The notes under the pieces were generated by a model. The model was not told where the DNA came from and made no database searches. It worked only from the letters and a program-made list of their open reading frames with translations. This document shows, one piece after another, positions 7,476 through 15,655 of a stretch of 35,690 nucleotides of DNA (position 1 is the first letter of the stretch; each line of letters begins with the position of its first letter). The translations under genes were made by a program, and so were the position numbers. The stretch comes from an uncultured Alphaproteobacteria bacterium (GTDB lineage: Bacteria; Pseudomonadota; Alphaproteobacteria; RF32; CAG-239), in the NCBI GenBank assembly GCA_944391705.1, contig CALXUN010000017.1, positions 1 through 35,690 on the forward strand, read 5' to 3'.

Positions 7476-9407
7476 ATGGTTAATATCAAGTTGCCTGACG
7501 GCAGTGTGATGAAAATGGACGACGGCGTCAGTGGTTATGACGTTGCGGCCAAATTGGGTGCCGGGCTGGCGAAAGCGGCTCTGGCAGTTAAAGTCAACGA
7601 TAAATTACAGGATTTGACAACCCCGATCACCACCGATGCAACCGTAACCGTTATTACCGCCAAAGATAAAGACGGGCTGCACATTTTACGTCACTCGGCA
7701 TCGCACATTATGGCTGAAGCGGTTAAAGAACTGTGGCCGGATGTGCAAGTGACCATCGGCCCGGCGATTGAAAACGGCTTTTATTATGATTTTGCCCGTA
7801 AAGAGCCGTTTACAACGGAAGATTTTGAAAAAATCGAAGCCAAAATGCATGAAATCGTCAAGCGTGATGAAAAAATCGAACGTTTTGTGCTGCCGCGTAA
7901 TGAGGCGGTTAAATTCTTTACCGATTTAGGCGAACATTATAAAGCAGAAATTATTAATGATTTACCTGAAGATGAGGTTATATCTCTTTATAAACAGGGA
8001 AACTTTACCGATTTGTGCCGCGGGCCGCATGTGCCTTCAACCGGCAAAGTCGGCGATGCCTTTAAATTAATGAAAGTTGCCGGTGCATACTGGCGCGGCG
8101 ATTCGAACAATGAAATGCTGCAGCGTATTTATGCCACGGCCTGGGCAGATAAAAAAGACCTGAAGGCTTATCTGGATATGCTGGAAGAAGCCGCCAAACG
8201 CGACCACCGCAAACTCGGCCGTGAGATGGACTTGTTCCATTTTGAACCGGAATATGCGCCCGGTGCAGTGTTTTGGCATGACAAAGGTTACAAAATTTAC
8301 CGCAAGCTGATTGAATATATGCGCAACCGACAGGAAAACAACGGTTATATTGAAATTTCCACCCCGCGGGTGATGGACAGATGTTTATGGGAGACTTCCG
8401 GCCATTGGGATAAATACGGCGCCCATAACTATTCCGGGCAAACCGAAGACAAAAAATGGTTCTGCATTAAGCCGATGAACTGCCCGGGCGGATTGTTGGT
8501 TTATAAGCAGGGAATTAAGTCTTACCGCGACTTGCCGTTAAGGATTGCCGAATTTGGTAAAGTCAACCGCTATGAAGCATCCGGCGCTTTGATGGGCTTA
8601 ATGCGTGTGCGCGAATTTACTCAGGATGATGCCCATATTTTCTGCACGCCGGAACAAATGGAAGATGAATGCATCAATACCTTAAAGCTGATTTTGGATA
8701 TTTATAAAGATTTTGGCTTTAATGAGGTCAAAATTTATCTTTCCACCCGTCCGGACAGCATTTACCGCATCGGTTCCGATGAAATTTGGGATTTGTGTGA
8801 AAACGCTCTGGCCAATGCGCTAACCTCGCACGGCTATGAATATGAGATTAATCCGGGTGAGGGAGCGTTTTACGGTCCGAAACTGGAGTTTATCTTAAAA
8901 GACGCCATCGGCCGTGAGTGGCAGTGCGGAACAATCCAGGTAGATATGAATTTGCCGGAACGTTTTGATATATCTTATATCGGCGAAGACGGCGAAAAAC
9001 ACCGTCCGGTTATGCTGCACCGTGCGTTGTTCGGTTCTATTGAACGTTTCTTAGGCATTCTGATAGAAAATCATGCCGGCAAACTGCCGCTGTGGCTGTC
9101 GCCGGAGCAGGTGGTTGTTGCACCGATTGTCAGTGAATTTGACGATTATGCTAAAGAGGTAGCCAAAACTCTGCGTAAAGCGGGAATAAGTGCCAAAACG
9201 GATTTGCGTAATGAGAAAATTAATTACAAGATTCGCGAACATTCGTTAGCTAAAATTCCGCTGATTGCGGTTGTCGGTGCCAAGGAGCAGGAAAACCGCA
9301 CGGTAACGGTGCGCCGTTTGGGCTCTGAAAAGCAGGAAGTCATCAAATTGGATGATTTTGTAAAAGCTTTGGTTGAAGAAGCAAAAATGCCGCATTTGGG
9401 CGAATAA
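7476..9407 (+). CDS. thrS: Threonyl-tRNA synthetase
   Basis: ThrRS charges tRNA-Thr and edits mischarged Ser. With the start at 7476 (MVNIKLPDGS) the product has 643 residues, against 642 in E. coli. An in-frame ATG 15 bases upstream is rejected because AAGGA lies between the two and is correctly spaced for the second. Order: TGS domain (about 1-61), the editing domain with HSASH and CRGPH, then the class II core. The core has the zinc ligands Cys in MNCPGG, His in DDAHIFC and His in LHRALFGS, and the anticodon-binding domain follows. All key residues are present. The gene stands alone and is followed by an intrinsic terminator. Confidence 0.98.
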   Translation: MVNIKLPDGSVMKMDDGVSGYDVAAKLGAGLAKAALAVKVNDKLQDLTTPITTDATVTVITAKDKDGLHILRHSASHIMAEAVKELWPDVQVTIGPAIENGFYYDFARKEPFTTEDFEKIEAKMHEIVKRDEKIERFVLPRNEAVKFFTDLGEHYKAEIINDLPEDEVISLYKQGNFTDLCRGPHVPSTGKVGDAFKLMKVAGAYWRGDSNNEMLQRIYATAWADKKDLKAYLDMLEEAAKRDHRKLGREMDLFHFEPEYAPGAVFWHDKGYKIYRKLIEYMRNRQENNGYIEISTPRVMDRCLWETSGHWDKYGAHNYSGQTEDKKWFCIKPMNCPGGLLVYKQGIKSYRDLPLRIAEFGKVNRYEASGALMGLMRVREFTQDDAHIFCTPEQMEDECINTLKLILDIYKDFGFNEVKIYLSTRPDSIYRIGSDEIWDLCENALANALTSHGYEYEINPGEGAFYGPKLEFILKDAIGREWQCGTIQVDMNLPERFDISYIGEDGEKHRPVMLHRALFGSIERFLGILIENHAGKLPLWLSPEQVVVAPIVSEFDDYAKEVAKTLRKAGISAKTDLRNEKINYKIREHSLAKIPLIAVVGAKEQENRTVTVRRLGSEKQEVIKLDDFVKALVEEAKMPHLGE

Positions 9408-9425
9408 AAAAGCAGTTGCACAAAA

Positions 9426-9452
9426 TGCCCGTTGCGAAAGCACGGGCTTTTT
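9426..9452 (+). terminator. Intrinsic terminator of thrS
   Basis: GCCCGT and ACGGGC pair around TGCGAAAGC, followed by TTTTT, about 20 bases after the thrS stop. Confidence 0.88.
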
Positions 9453-9461
9453 GTTGTATAT

Positions 9462-9492
9462 AGAAACCCACCGGCTAGGCCGGTGGGTTTCT
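9462..9492. terminator. Long bidirectional hairpin between convergent genes
   Basis: A perfect 14-bp stem, AGAAACCCACCGGC and its complement, closes a three-base loop. It lies between two further terminators in the convergent gap between thrS and the TlyC/CorC-type gene and can act on both strands. Confidence 0.75.
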
Positions 9493-9498
9493 GTTTAC

Positions 9499-9533
9499 AA
9501 AAAAACAACCGGGTGTAAACATCCGGTTGTTTT
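9499..9533 (-). terminator. Intrinsic terminator of the TlyC/CorC-type gene
   Basis: AAAACAACCGG and CCGGTTGTTTT form an 11-bp stem. On the minus strand it is followed by a T run (A run 9499-9505 on the plus strand). It lies about 20 bases past the stop of the minus-strand gene. Confidence 0.88.
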
Positions 9534-9552
9534 CAAATTAAAATATCAGGAC

Positions 9553-10914
9553 TTATTCTTTTTCGAATTCTGTTTCTTTGGCTTCTGCTTCTGATTCTGA
9601 TACCGGTGTTTTGACCCGAACGCGGACGCGTTTTATCCGCATTTTGTTGGCAGAAATAACTTCATAAGAACAAAATTCATCTTCAACCTTATCCCCGACT
9701 TTCGGCACCTGGCCAAGCAGGGTAAAGACATAACCGCCGATAGTGCTTTCTTCGCACTCCATTTCCGGCAGTCCCATACATTCAAAAGCGTCTTCAATTA
9801 AAACCTTGCCGTCAAATTCACATACGGTTTCATCAAGTTTTTTAATTTCTTCCGCTTCGGGCAAATCATGCTCATCCTGAATATCACCGACCAGTTCTTC
9901 CAAAATATCTTCCATGGAAAGCATGCCTGCCGTTCCGCCGTATTCATCAACCACGATGGCAACATGGGTGTGTTTACGCATCATCAAATGCAAAACTTCG
10001 GAAATGGACTGGTTTTCCGGTACAAACAAAATCTGTCGGGCAATTTTATTGAGCTGTCCTTTGCCCAAATGCTCATCACAATGTTCCAGCAAATCGCGGA
10101 TATGAATCATGCCCACCACATTATCGCGGTCTTTGTCACAAAGCGGATAACGCGTGTGTTTGGTTTTTTTAACAAAATCCATGACCTGTTCAAAACTGTC
10201 GCTTAAAAACAGACAATTCATATCTTGTCTCGGAATCATCACTTCATGAGCGCAAATTTCGGAAAAATCAATTGCGTTTTGGATGATATCGCGTTCGGTA
10301 TCATCAATAACGCCGCCGCGTTGCGACGCATTGACAATCAATTTGATTTCTTCTTCCGAATGCGCCATATCTTCTTCCGAGGCCGGCTGAACGCCCATCA
10401 TGTGCAAAATTTTAATGGTCAGCGTATCCAAAATCCAGATAAACGGATAAAAAATGCGTTTAAACATATAAAGCGGATAGGCAATCAGCAGAACAAAGGT
10501 TTCGGTTTTCTGAATGGCCAGAGATTTCGGAATAAGTTCACCCAAAACCACATGCAAAAGGGTGATAAAACTGAAAGCAATACCAAAGCTGACCGAATGC
10601 AATAAAATTTTGTTTTCGGCAAAATAACCGCCCAAAAGATTTTCGAGCAAGCTGGCAACAGCCGGTTCGCCAATCCAGCCCAAGCCGAGTGAGGCAAGCG
10701 TAATACCCAGCTGAATGGCGCTTAAATATGAATCCAGATGTTCGGTAATGCCAAGGGCAATTTTGGCGCGCTTGTTTCCGGCATGAACCATTTCCTCCAG
10801 TTTGGTGCGGCGGATTTTCACAATGGCAAATTCCGAAACCACGAAAAAAGCATTAAATAAAACTAAAATTAAGACCAGAATAAAATTAAGCGAATATATG
10901 TAAACAGAACTCAT
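9553..10914 (-). CDS. TlyC/CorC-family membrane protein (DUF21, CBS pair, CorC_HlyC)
   Basis: A 453-residue integral membrane protein of the CNNM/CorC-type family, often annotated hemolysin-like and linked to Mg2+/Co2+ transport or tolerance. The N-terminal DUF21 region (about 5-190) has hydrophobic segments beginning YIYSLNFILVLILVLFNAFF. Two CBS domains follow (about 222-280 and 288-345), including MIPRQDM and the family signature VVDEYGGTAGMLSMEDILEE at 321-340. The CorC_HlyC domain covers about 358-430, and a charged Glu-rich tail ends the protein. It appears complete and monocistronic. The ATG lacks a strong Shine-Dalgarno (only AGG about 13 bases upstream). The true substrate is uncertain. 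Confidence 0.93.
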   Translation of the reverse strand: MSSVYIYSLNFILVLILVLFNAFFVVSEFAIVKIRRTKLEEMVHAGNKRAKIALGITEHLDSYLSAIQLGITLASLGLGWIGEPAVASLLENLLGGYFAENKILLHSVSFGIAFSFITLLHVVLGELIPKSLAIQKTETFVLLIAYPLYMFKRIFYPFIWILDTLTIKILHMMGVQPASEEDMAHSEEEIKLIVNASQRGGVIDDTERDIIQNAIDFSEICAHEVMIPRQDMNCLFLSDSFEQVMDFVKKTKHTRYPLCDKDRDNVVGMIHIRDLLEHCDEHLGKGQLNKIARQILFVPENQSISEVLHLMMRKHTHVAIVVDEYGGTAGMLSMEDILEELVGDIQDEHDLPEAEEIKKLDETVCEFDGKVLIEDAFECMGLPEMECEESTIGGYVFTLLGQVPKVGDKVEDEFCSYEVISANKMRIKRVRVRVKTPVSESEAEAKETEFEKE

Positions 10915-11050
10915 TTTGATTAATTAACCTATGTCATTTACAAAAAAATCTAAAGCATGATATGTCTATAAAGAGTGATTGTCAATAATGATTGTGGATA
11001 TTACGCTATTGTTTGGTTTTCATCATTGGCCGTTTCCGAAGAAATGAATT

Positions 11051-11380
11051 TTAATGTTTTCGGCGCTGTCCGTCATCTAAATGATTATACCAGATATAGG
11101 GTGTTCCCAGCAAATTATAAAAAAAGCGCGGCAGAGTTAAAAATGCCTCTCCGAAGTCTGCAAGCTGAAAAACCGAAGTCTGCTGCACTAAAATCTTATC
11201 CAGTAGCGACCGGTTGCGAATTTTTAAAATCAGAGCGTTGATGTCTTCTGTTTTGGCATTAATCAACTCGATTCTGGCGATTTTAAATTTGTAATTTTCT
11301 TCTTCATTAGTAAATTCTTTGCGTTTGGCAGCAATTTCAGCCGGTTCTTTAATTCCGCTTTTATTCCAAATCCCGAATAT
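11051..11380 (-). pseudogene. Possible coding remnant downstream of opgH
   Basis: The 516-base gap between opgH and the TlyC/CorC-type gene contains one long open frame that looks protein-like. It reads from about GIWNKSGIKEPAEIAAKRK through ELINAKTEDINALILKIRN to NLLGTPYIWYNHLDD and stops at 11051. It has no in-frame ATG; the first usable start is TTG at 11266, giving 71 residues, and no Shine-Dalgarno is evident. A remnant of a gene that lost its start, or a frameshifted gene, fits best. Chance is not excluded. Nothing else convincing was found in 10915-11050 apart from upstream sequence of the neighbouring gene. Confidence 0.3.
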
Positions 11381-11430
11381 GCAGGATTTATGAACGGATA
11401 ATGATGTTTCAAGAGACGGATAAGATAAAA

Positions 11431-13485
11431 TTAAACAGCGTTTTCCAAATGATAAATCAGATTGGCATATTTCAAGACATCCGGACTATAAAGAAGAGAA
11501 ATCTTTTCTTCTCTGGACAGATTAAGCTCCGTTTTGTATTGAATATAATTTTCCAATTTCATTTTGGCCTGTTCCAAAGTTCTGAGACCAAATTCCGGAG
11601 CCGGACCGTTGACCGGAAGCATCAGGATATGCAAAGCATTTAAGGTATCATCGGCAACAACGTGTTGAATGTCAAAATCTTCAGGCAAAACAAACAGCTT
11701 TTTATTCTTGATAGCTTTTTTCAAGACTTCAGGCTGTTTAATTTCTTCCGGAATAATAAAATATTGTCGGGCTTTAGCCTTTAAGCCGTTTTGTTCGCGT
11801 GAAGAAAAGACGGATAACGGTATGGAAAAAATCAGTCCGAGCGTTACCGGCAACAGCCACCAGAACAATTCATGGGCATATTTCCATACAATGACGGTTG
11901 TTATAAGGCCTAAAAACATATGCCATTTATGGCGTTCCCAGGCCGTTTGCCACGGCGTTCCCGTTTCATCGCGGTTTTGGGTTTTCCAGCCTGAGTCGTG
12001 TCCGGTAAAAATATCAAAGACAAACTTACTTTGAAACATCATCATAACCGGTGCGGAAAGAGCGCTGAAAATGATTTCGGCAAAAACGCTTTTAACGGCG
12101 CCGAAGCGGCCGCCGATATCTTTGGCTTTGTTTTGAGCCAAATAAATAATAAGTCCCAGGAATTTCGGAAAGATAAGCATAAACAGGGAAAAGATAAACA
12201 TGGCAATAACACCGATTTTATCAAAAACCGGCCATGTCGGGAAAAGGGTGTAAGTAGTCGGAAAATATTCCGGCGGAAAAATATTGCGTCCCAGGGCAAC
12301 AGCCAGTCCGACAAGTAAAAAACCAAGCCATAAAGGCGATGATAAATAAGACATTATGCCGGTAATAAAATGGATGCGGCTGACCGGATGCAGGCCTTTT
12401 GAAAATAAAATTTTGATATGCTGCATATTTCCCTGACACCAGCGGCGGTCGCGTATGGCAAAATCAATCATCGAGGGCGGGCATTCTTCATAACTTCCAT
12501 TTAATTCCGGCAGCAGCCAGGCTGACCATCCGCCGCGCCGGATAAGCGCGGCCTCAACAAAATCATGGCTTAAAATAAAGCCGCCAAACGGTGCCCGGCC
12601 TTCTAAAACGGGTAATTTACAACAATCCATAAAGGCTTTAACCCTGATAATGGCATTATGTCCCCAGTAATTGCTCTCGCCAATCTGCCAATATGCAAGT
12701 CCGGCTGAAACAACCGGTCCGTAAACTTTTCCGGCAAACTGCTGAATCCGGGCAAAGAGGGAATTTTTATTAATGCACATTGGCGGAGCCTGAATAATAC
12801 CCGCTTTTTCATTTTCTTCCATTAAAAGCGTCATTTCGACCATTGTCCGGCCTTCCAGAAGACTGTCGGCATCCAAAACAATCATAAAATCATACAAGGT
12901 TCCCCATTTGTTGCAAAAATCTTCTATGTTGCCGCTCTTGCGTGCGGTGTTAACCGGCCGCCGGCGATAATACAATCCGATTTCTTGTGGTAAATTTTGT
13001 TTTGCCGTCAGCCAGCAGGCTTCTTCTTCAAGCCAGATTTTCGGATCGGTTGTGTCGCTTAAAACAAAAAAATCATAACCGGAAGCGTTTTTTGTTTCGG
13101 CAAGGCTTTCGGCCATAGCCAGAATGTTGGCATATACAGATGCCGGGGATTCGTTATATACCGGGACAAGAACGGCAGTCTTGGAAGTGGTTTTTTTATG
13201 TTCATCCGGCCAGCGTATGCCGGGGACATGTTTGCGCCGTAACAATTCAAAAAAGCCGAATATGCCGGACCAGAAAAAAAGTGCAATCCAGGCAAAAGTC
13301 AGAACAAACAAGAAAACCATTAAAAACTTCGAAAAGAAATTGGCATCTGTCGGTATAACGCTTGCCCATTTTAAGGTTGCAAAAAGCGTGCTCAAAAACA
13401 TCAACCCGAAAACATTTCGCCGTCTTTGTCTGATTTGACGGGCCGTAATCGGAATAAATTTTTCTTGTTTGGAAGATTTAATCAT
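11431..13485 (-). CDS. opgH: Periplasmic glucan glucosyltransferase
   Basis: OpgH (MdoH) is the inner-membrane GT2 enzyme that builds the beta-1,2 glucan backbone of osmoregulated periplasmic glucans from UDP-glucose. The product has 684 residues, shorter than the roughly 850 of E. coli, mainly because the N-terminal extension is short. Two membrane segments (about 28-45 and 52-80) precede the catalytic domain: VLVPVYNES at 105-113, SDT with Asp144, DAD at 205-207, SHDFVEA at 306-312 and RDRRWCQGN at 345-353. Further membrane spans follow. The start at 13485 is chosen because GAAGAAAAATC precedes it and it overlaps the stop of the upstream gene by eight bases. An upstream TTG is rejected. It is the third gene of the opgG operon. 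Confidence 0.95.
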   Translation of the reverse strand: MIKSSKQEKFIPITARQIRQRRRNVFGLMFLSTLFATLKWASVIPTDANFFSKFLMVFLFVLTFAWIALFFWSGIFGFFELLRRKHVPGIRWPDEHKKTTSKTAVLVPVYNESPASVYANILAMAESLAETKNASGYDFFVLSDTTDPKIWLEEEACWLTAKQNLPQEIGLYYRRRPVNTARKSGNIEDFCNKWGTLYDFMIVLDADSLLEGRTMVEMTLLMEENEKAGIIQAPPMCINKNSLFARIQQFAGKVYGPVVSAGLAYWQIGESNYWGHNAIIRVKAFMDCCKLPVLEGRAPFGGFILSHDFVEAALIRRGGWSAWLLPELNGSYEECPPSMIDFAIRDRRWCQGNMQHIKILFSKGLHPVSRIHFITGIMSYLSSPLWLGFLLVGLAVALGRNIFPPEYFPTTYTLFPTWPVFDKIGVIAMFIFSLFMLIFPKFLGLIIYLAQNKAKDIGGRFGAVKSVFAEIIFSALSAPVMMMFQSKFVFDIFTGHDSGWKTQNRDETGTPWQTAWERHKWHMFLGLITTVIVWKYAHELFWWLLPVTLGLIFSIPLSVFSSREQNGLKAKARQYFIIPEEIKQPEVLKKAIKNKKLFVLPEDFDIQHVVADDTLNALHILMLPVNGPAPEFGLRTLEQAKMKLENYIQYKTELNLSREEKISLLYSPDVLKYANLIYHLENAV

Positions 13486-13909
13486 GATTTTTCTTCTTTT
13501 TCGTATGGAAACTTTCAATTTTTTGAGGTTTCATGACTGCAAAATGATATTGCGGCGCATTAATGATAAAATGGTTTTGCATTTGTTTAATCAAATCTGC
13601 CGGAAGTTCGGTGTTTTTAAGATTTTCCAGGCTGCAAAAATCAGCACCGCGGCATAACAAAAAGCAAAGCTTAAACTGGGCAAGCAGCTGTTCATCAGAT
13701 AATGCGGCGGATTTAAAGACCAAACGGGCATTTTTTAAGATGATTTTGTCGGTATAAGAAATAAGTTTTTCCCCGTCTTTGGATGTCAATCCGGGAAGCT
13801 TTTGCAATAAGTTTTCTGACAGGGCTTTTAGTTTGTTTCCGCTAAAACCGAAACTTTTTAAATATGCGGTCAGAATATCTTCTTTATCTCTGATTTTTAA
13901 GGCAACCAT
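13478..13909 (-). CDS. Unknown protein encoded between opgG and opgH
   Basis: A 143-residue protein with no recognised family. It is mostly helical and cytoplasmic-looking, beginning MVALKIRDKEDILTAYLKSF and ending in a basic KKKKNHD tail. The segment FKLCFLLCRGADFCSLENL holds three cysteines. The start at 13909 has GGAG six bases upstream, inside the end of opgG; an ATG at 13921 is less well placed. It overlaps opgG by 13 bases and opgH by eight, so the three genes should be translationally coupled. That makes a role in glucan synthesis or its control likely, but this rests on position alone. Confidence 0.8.
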   Translation of the reverse strand: MVALKIRDKEDILTAYLKSFGFSGNKLKALSENLLQKLPGLTSKDGEKLISYTDKIILKNARLVFKSAALSDEQLLAQFKLCFLLCRGADFCSLENLKNTELPADLIKQMQNHFIINAPQYHFAVMKPQKIESFHTKKKKNHD

Positions 13910-15480
13910 TGATAACTCCATATTTCTGAGATGTTTTTGCCTTTTTTGGTGACGACGGCGCGCAATTCCGAAGTTTTTCCGTTCGGTACAAAATCAATAT
14001 AAGCCGTTAAGCCCTTGGTTACGGGATTATACATCAGATTTTTGCCTGAAATAGTCCCTTCACTGGCAGAAACTTCCAGTTGGGCAATACCTTTTTCAAC
14101 TTCCTGTTTCATATTAAGAATATCAAAATCAATGACGAATTTCCGTTTTTGTGTTTCAAGCATACCGGATACGCCGCCGATACCGGTATATGTTGCCGTA
14201 ATATCGCCGGGAATTTTTTCAACCGGAAGTTTGTTAAACCAGTGTAAGCGGTATTGGTAATGCAAAGGCTGCAAGGGGATAATCTTTTCCTGAGGTACCC
14301 AGTAAGCAACGACATTGTCATGAATTTCCTGTATGGAAGGGATTTCCACCAGCTCAACCCAGCCTTTGCCCCAGTTGCCCAAAGGCTCAACCCATACACT
14401 CGGTCTTTGTTCATAGTTGGCTTCAAAATCAAGATAATGTGCCGGATTATGATCACGCTGAAGCAGACCGAAGCCTTTGGGATTGTTGTCAACAAAAGCA
14501 CTGATACGAAGTTTTTTGGAGTTGTCAAGCGGCCGCCATAACCATTCGTTATTACCGTTTAAGATAAGCAGTCCGTCGCTGTCATGGACTTCCGGACGAT
14601 GATCGTCAAAGCGGTTTTTGGTATTTTCGCCAAACAAATACATAGATGTTAAAGGAGCAATTCCGAGTTTGGAAATTTCTTTACGCGGGAAAATGGTTGC
14701 ATCAACATCAATTGTCGTCGTTTCACCCGGTGTAATGATAAAAGTATAAGCACCGGTTGCCCGAACACTGTCAAGTAAAGCGTAAACGGTGACAGATTTA
14801 CTTTTACGGTCAGGACGTTCAATCCAAAATTCCCGGAAAATCGGGAATTCTTCACCGGTGGCGACAGCCGTATCAATGGCTAATCCTCTGGCAGATAGTC
14901 CGTATTTCTGTCCTTTTCCCAAAGCGCGAAAATAACTGGCACCCAGAAATGAAATCAGTTCATCATAATATTTTTTTGTATTAAGCGGATAATGCAGGCG
15001 GAAACCGGCATAACCCATATCAGAAAACAGAGAGGTATCAAATTTATTCCGTCCGTAGTTAAAATAGGAAGAGGAATAATTAAAAGGATGACTTTTTCCC
15101 TTTACGACCTGATTAACGGTCACCGGCGTTTGAAATAATCCGCCGCTGTGAAAAAACTGAATTTCAAACGGCAGTTTTTGCCCGTACCACGGGCCGTTTT
15201 CCCGGATAAAACGAATATCACGGTATTTGTCATAATCAAGATTTTTCAAATCTTCAGAGATAACGGAAACCGGGGCGACATAAGGCTTTTGTGCAAGAGA
15301 TTTTGCCATTTCGACTAATTTATGAGGGCTGAAAGCTTCATTATCGGTTGTAAGAGTTTGCACAAGTTTTTCCTGCTGATATTTTTGATATGATTCCCGG
15401 ATGAAATGATATCCCGGAAAGAGAAGAACCAGAAAAACAATCCATAGCAATAATTTGAGGTTTTTTTTCTTAAAACTCAT
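13897..15480 (-). CDS. opgG: Periplasmic glucan biosynthesis protein OpgG
   Basis: OpgG (MdoG) acts in the periplasm on beta-1,2 glucans; the OpgG/OpgD family includes beta-1,2-glucanases. The product has 527 residues, close to 511 in E. coli. Residues 9-28 form a hydrophobic segment after KKKN, with no clear signal peptidase site, so it may stay anchored in the inner membrane. Family hallmarks include FDTSLFSDMGYAGFR, the REFWIERP segment, FDDHRPEVHDSDGL at 291-304 and GFGLLQRDHNPAHYLDFEAN at 336-355 followed by PSVWVEPLGNWGKGWVEL. It is the first gene of a three-gene overlapping operon with the unknown gene and opgH, and is divergent from the autotransporter. Confidence 0.96.
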   Translation of the reverse strand: MSFKKKNLKLLLWIVFLVLLFPGYHFIRESYQKYQQEKLVQTLTTDNEAFSPHKLVEMAKSLAQKPYVAPVSVISEDLKNLDYDKYRDIRFIRENGPWYGQKLPFEIQFFHSGGLFQTPVTVNQVVKGKSHPFNYSSSYFNYGRNKFDTSLFSDMGYAGFRLHYPLNTKKYYDELISFLGASYFRALGKGQKYGLSARGLAIDTAVATGEEFPIFREFWIERPDRKSKSVTVYALLDSVRATGAYTFIITPGETTTIDVDATIFPRKEISKLGIAPLTSMYLFGENTKNRFDDHRPEVHDSDGLLILNGNNEWLWRPLDNSKKLRISAFVDNNPKGFGLLQRDHNPAHYLDFEANYEQRPSVWVEPLGNWGKGWVELVEIPSIQEIHDNVVAYWVPQEKIIPLQPLHYQYRLHWFNKLPVEKIPGDITATYTGIGGVSGMLETQKRKFVIDFDILNMKQEVEKGIAQLEVSASEGTISGKNLMYNPVTKGLTAYIDFVPNGKTSELRAVVTKKGKNISEIWSYQWLP

Positions 15481-15547
15481 CGCCTTTTATCCATTATATT
15501 GAAGTCAACCTAACTAGAGAACATTTTATATCCAAAGTCAAGCACCT

Positions 15548-15580
15548 ATAAACATTCCTGTGAGAAACACGAATGTTTAT
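15548..15580. promoter_or_regulatory. Palindrome in the opgG / autotransporter divergent gap
   Basis: Ten-base perfect arms ATAAACATTC and GAATGTTTAT flank a 13-base loop that itself has GTG/CAC. Directly after it comes TATTATAAAG. It could be an operator for the autotransporter promoter or a hairpin in its leader. No T run marks it as a terminator. Confidence 0.4.
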
Positions 15581-15655
15581 TATTATAAAGGGTGGTTATC
15601 TGCAAAATTATGAATATATATTTTGACTGAAACAAATTTAATCCAGGAGAAAACA

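Noticed and set aside
14109-14528. 139-codon frame on the same strand inside opgG
   Set aside because: It is out of frame within a clearly conserved opgG coding region and begins mid-gene without a ribosome site.
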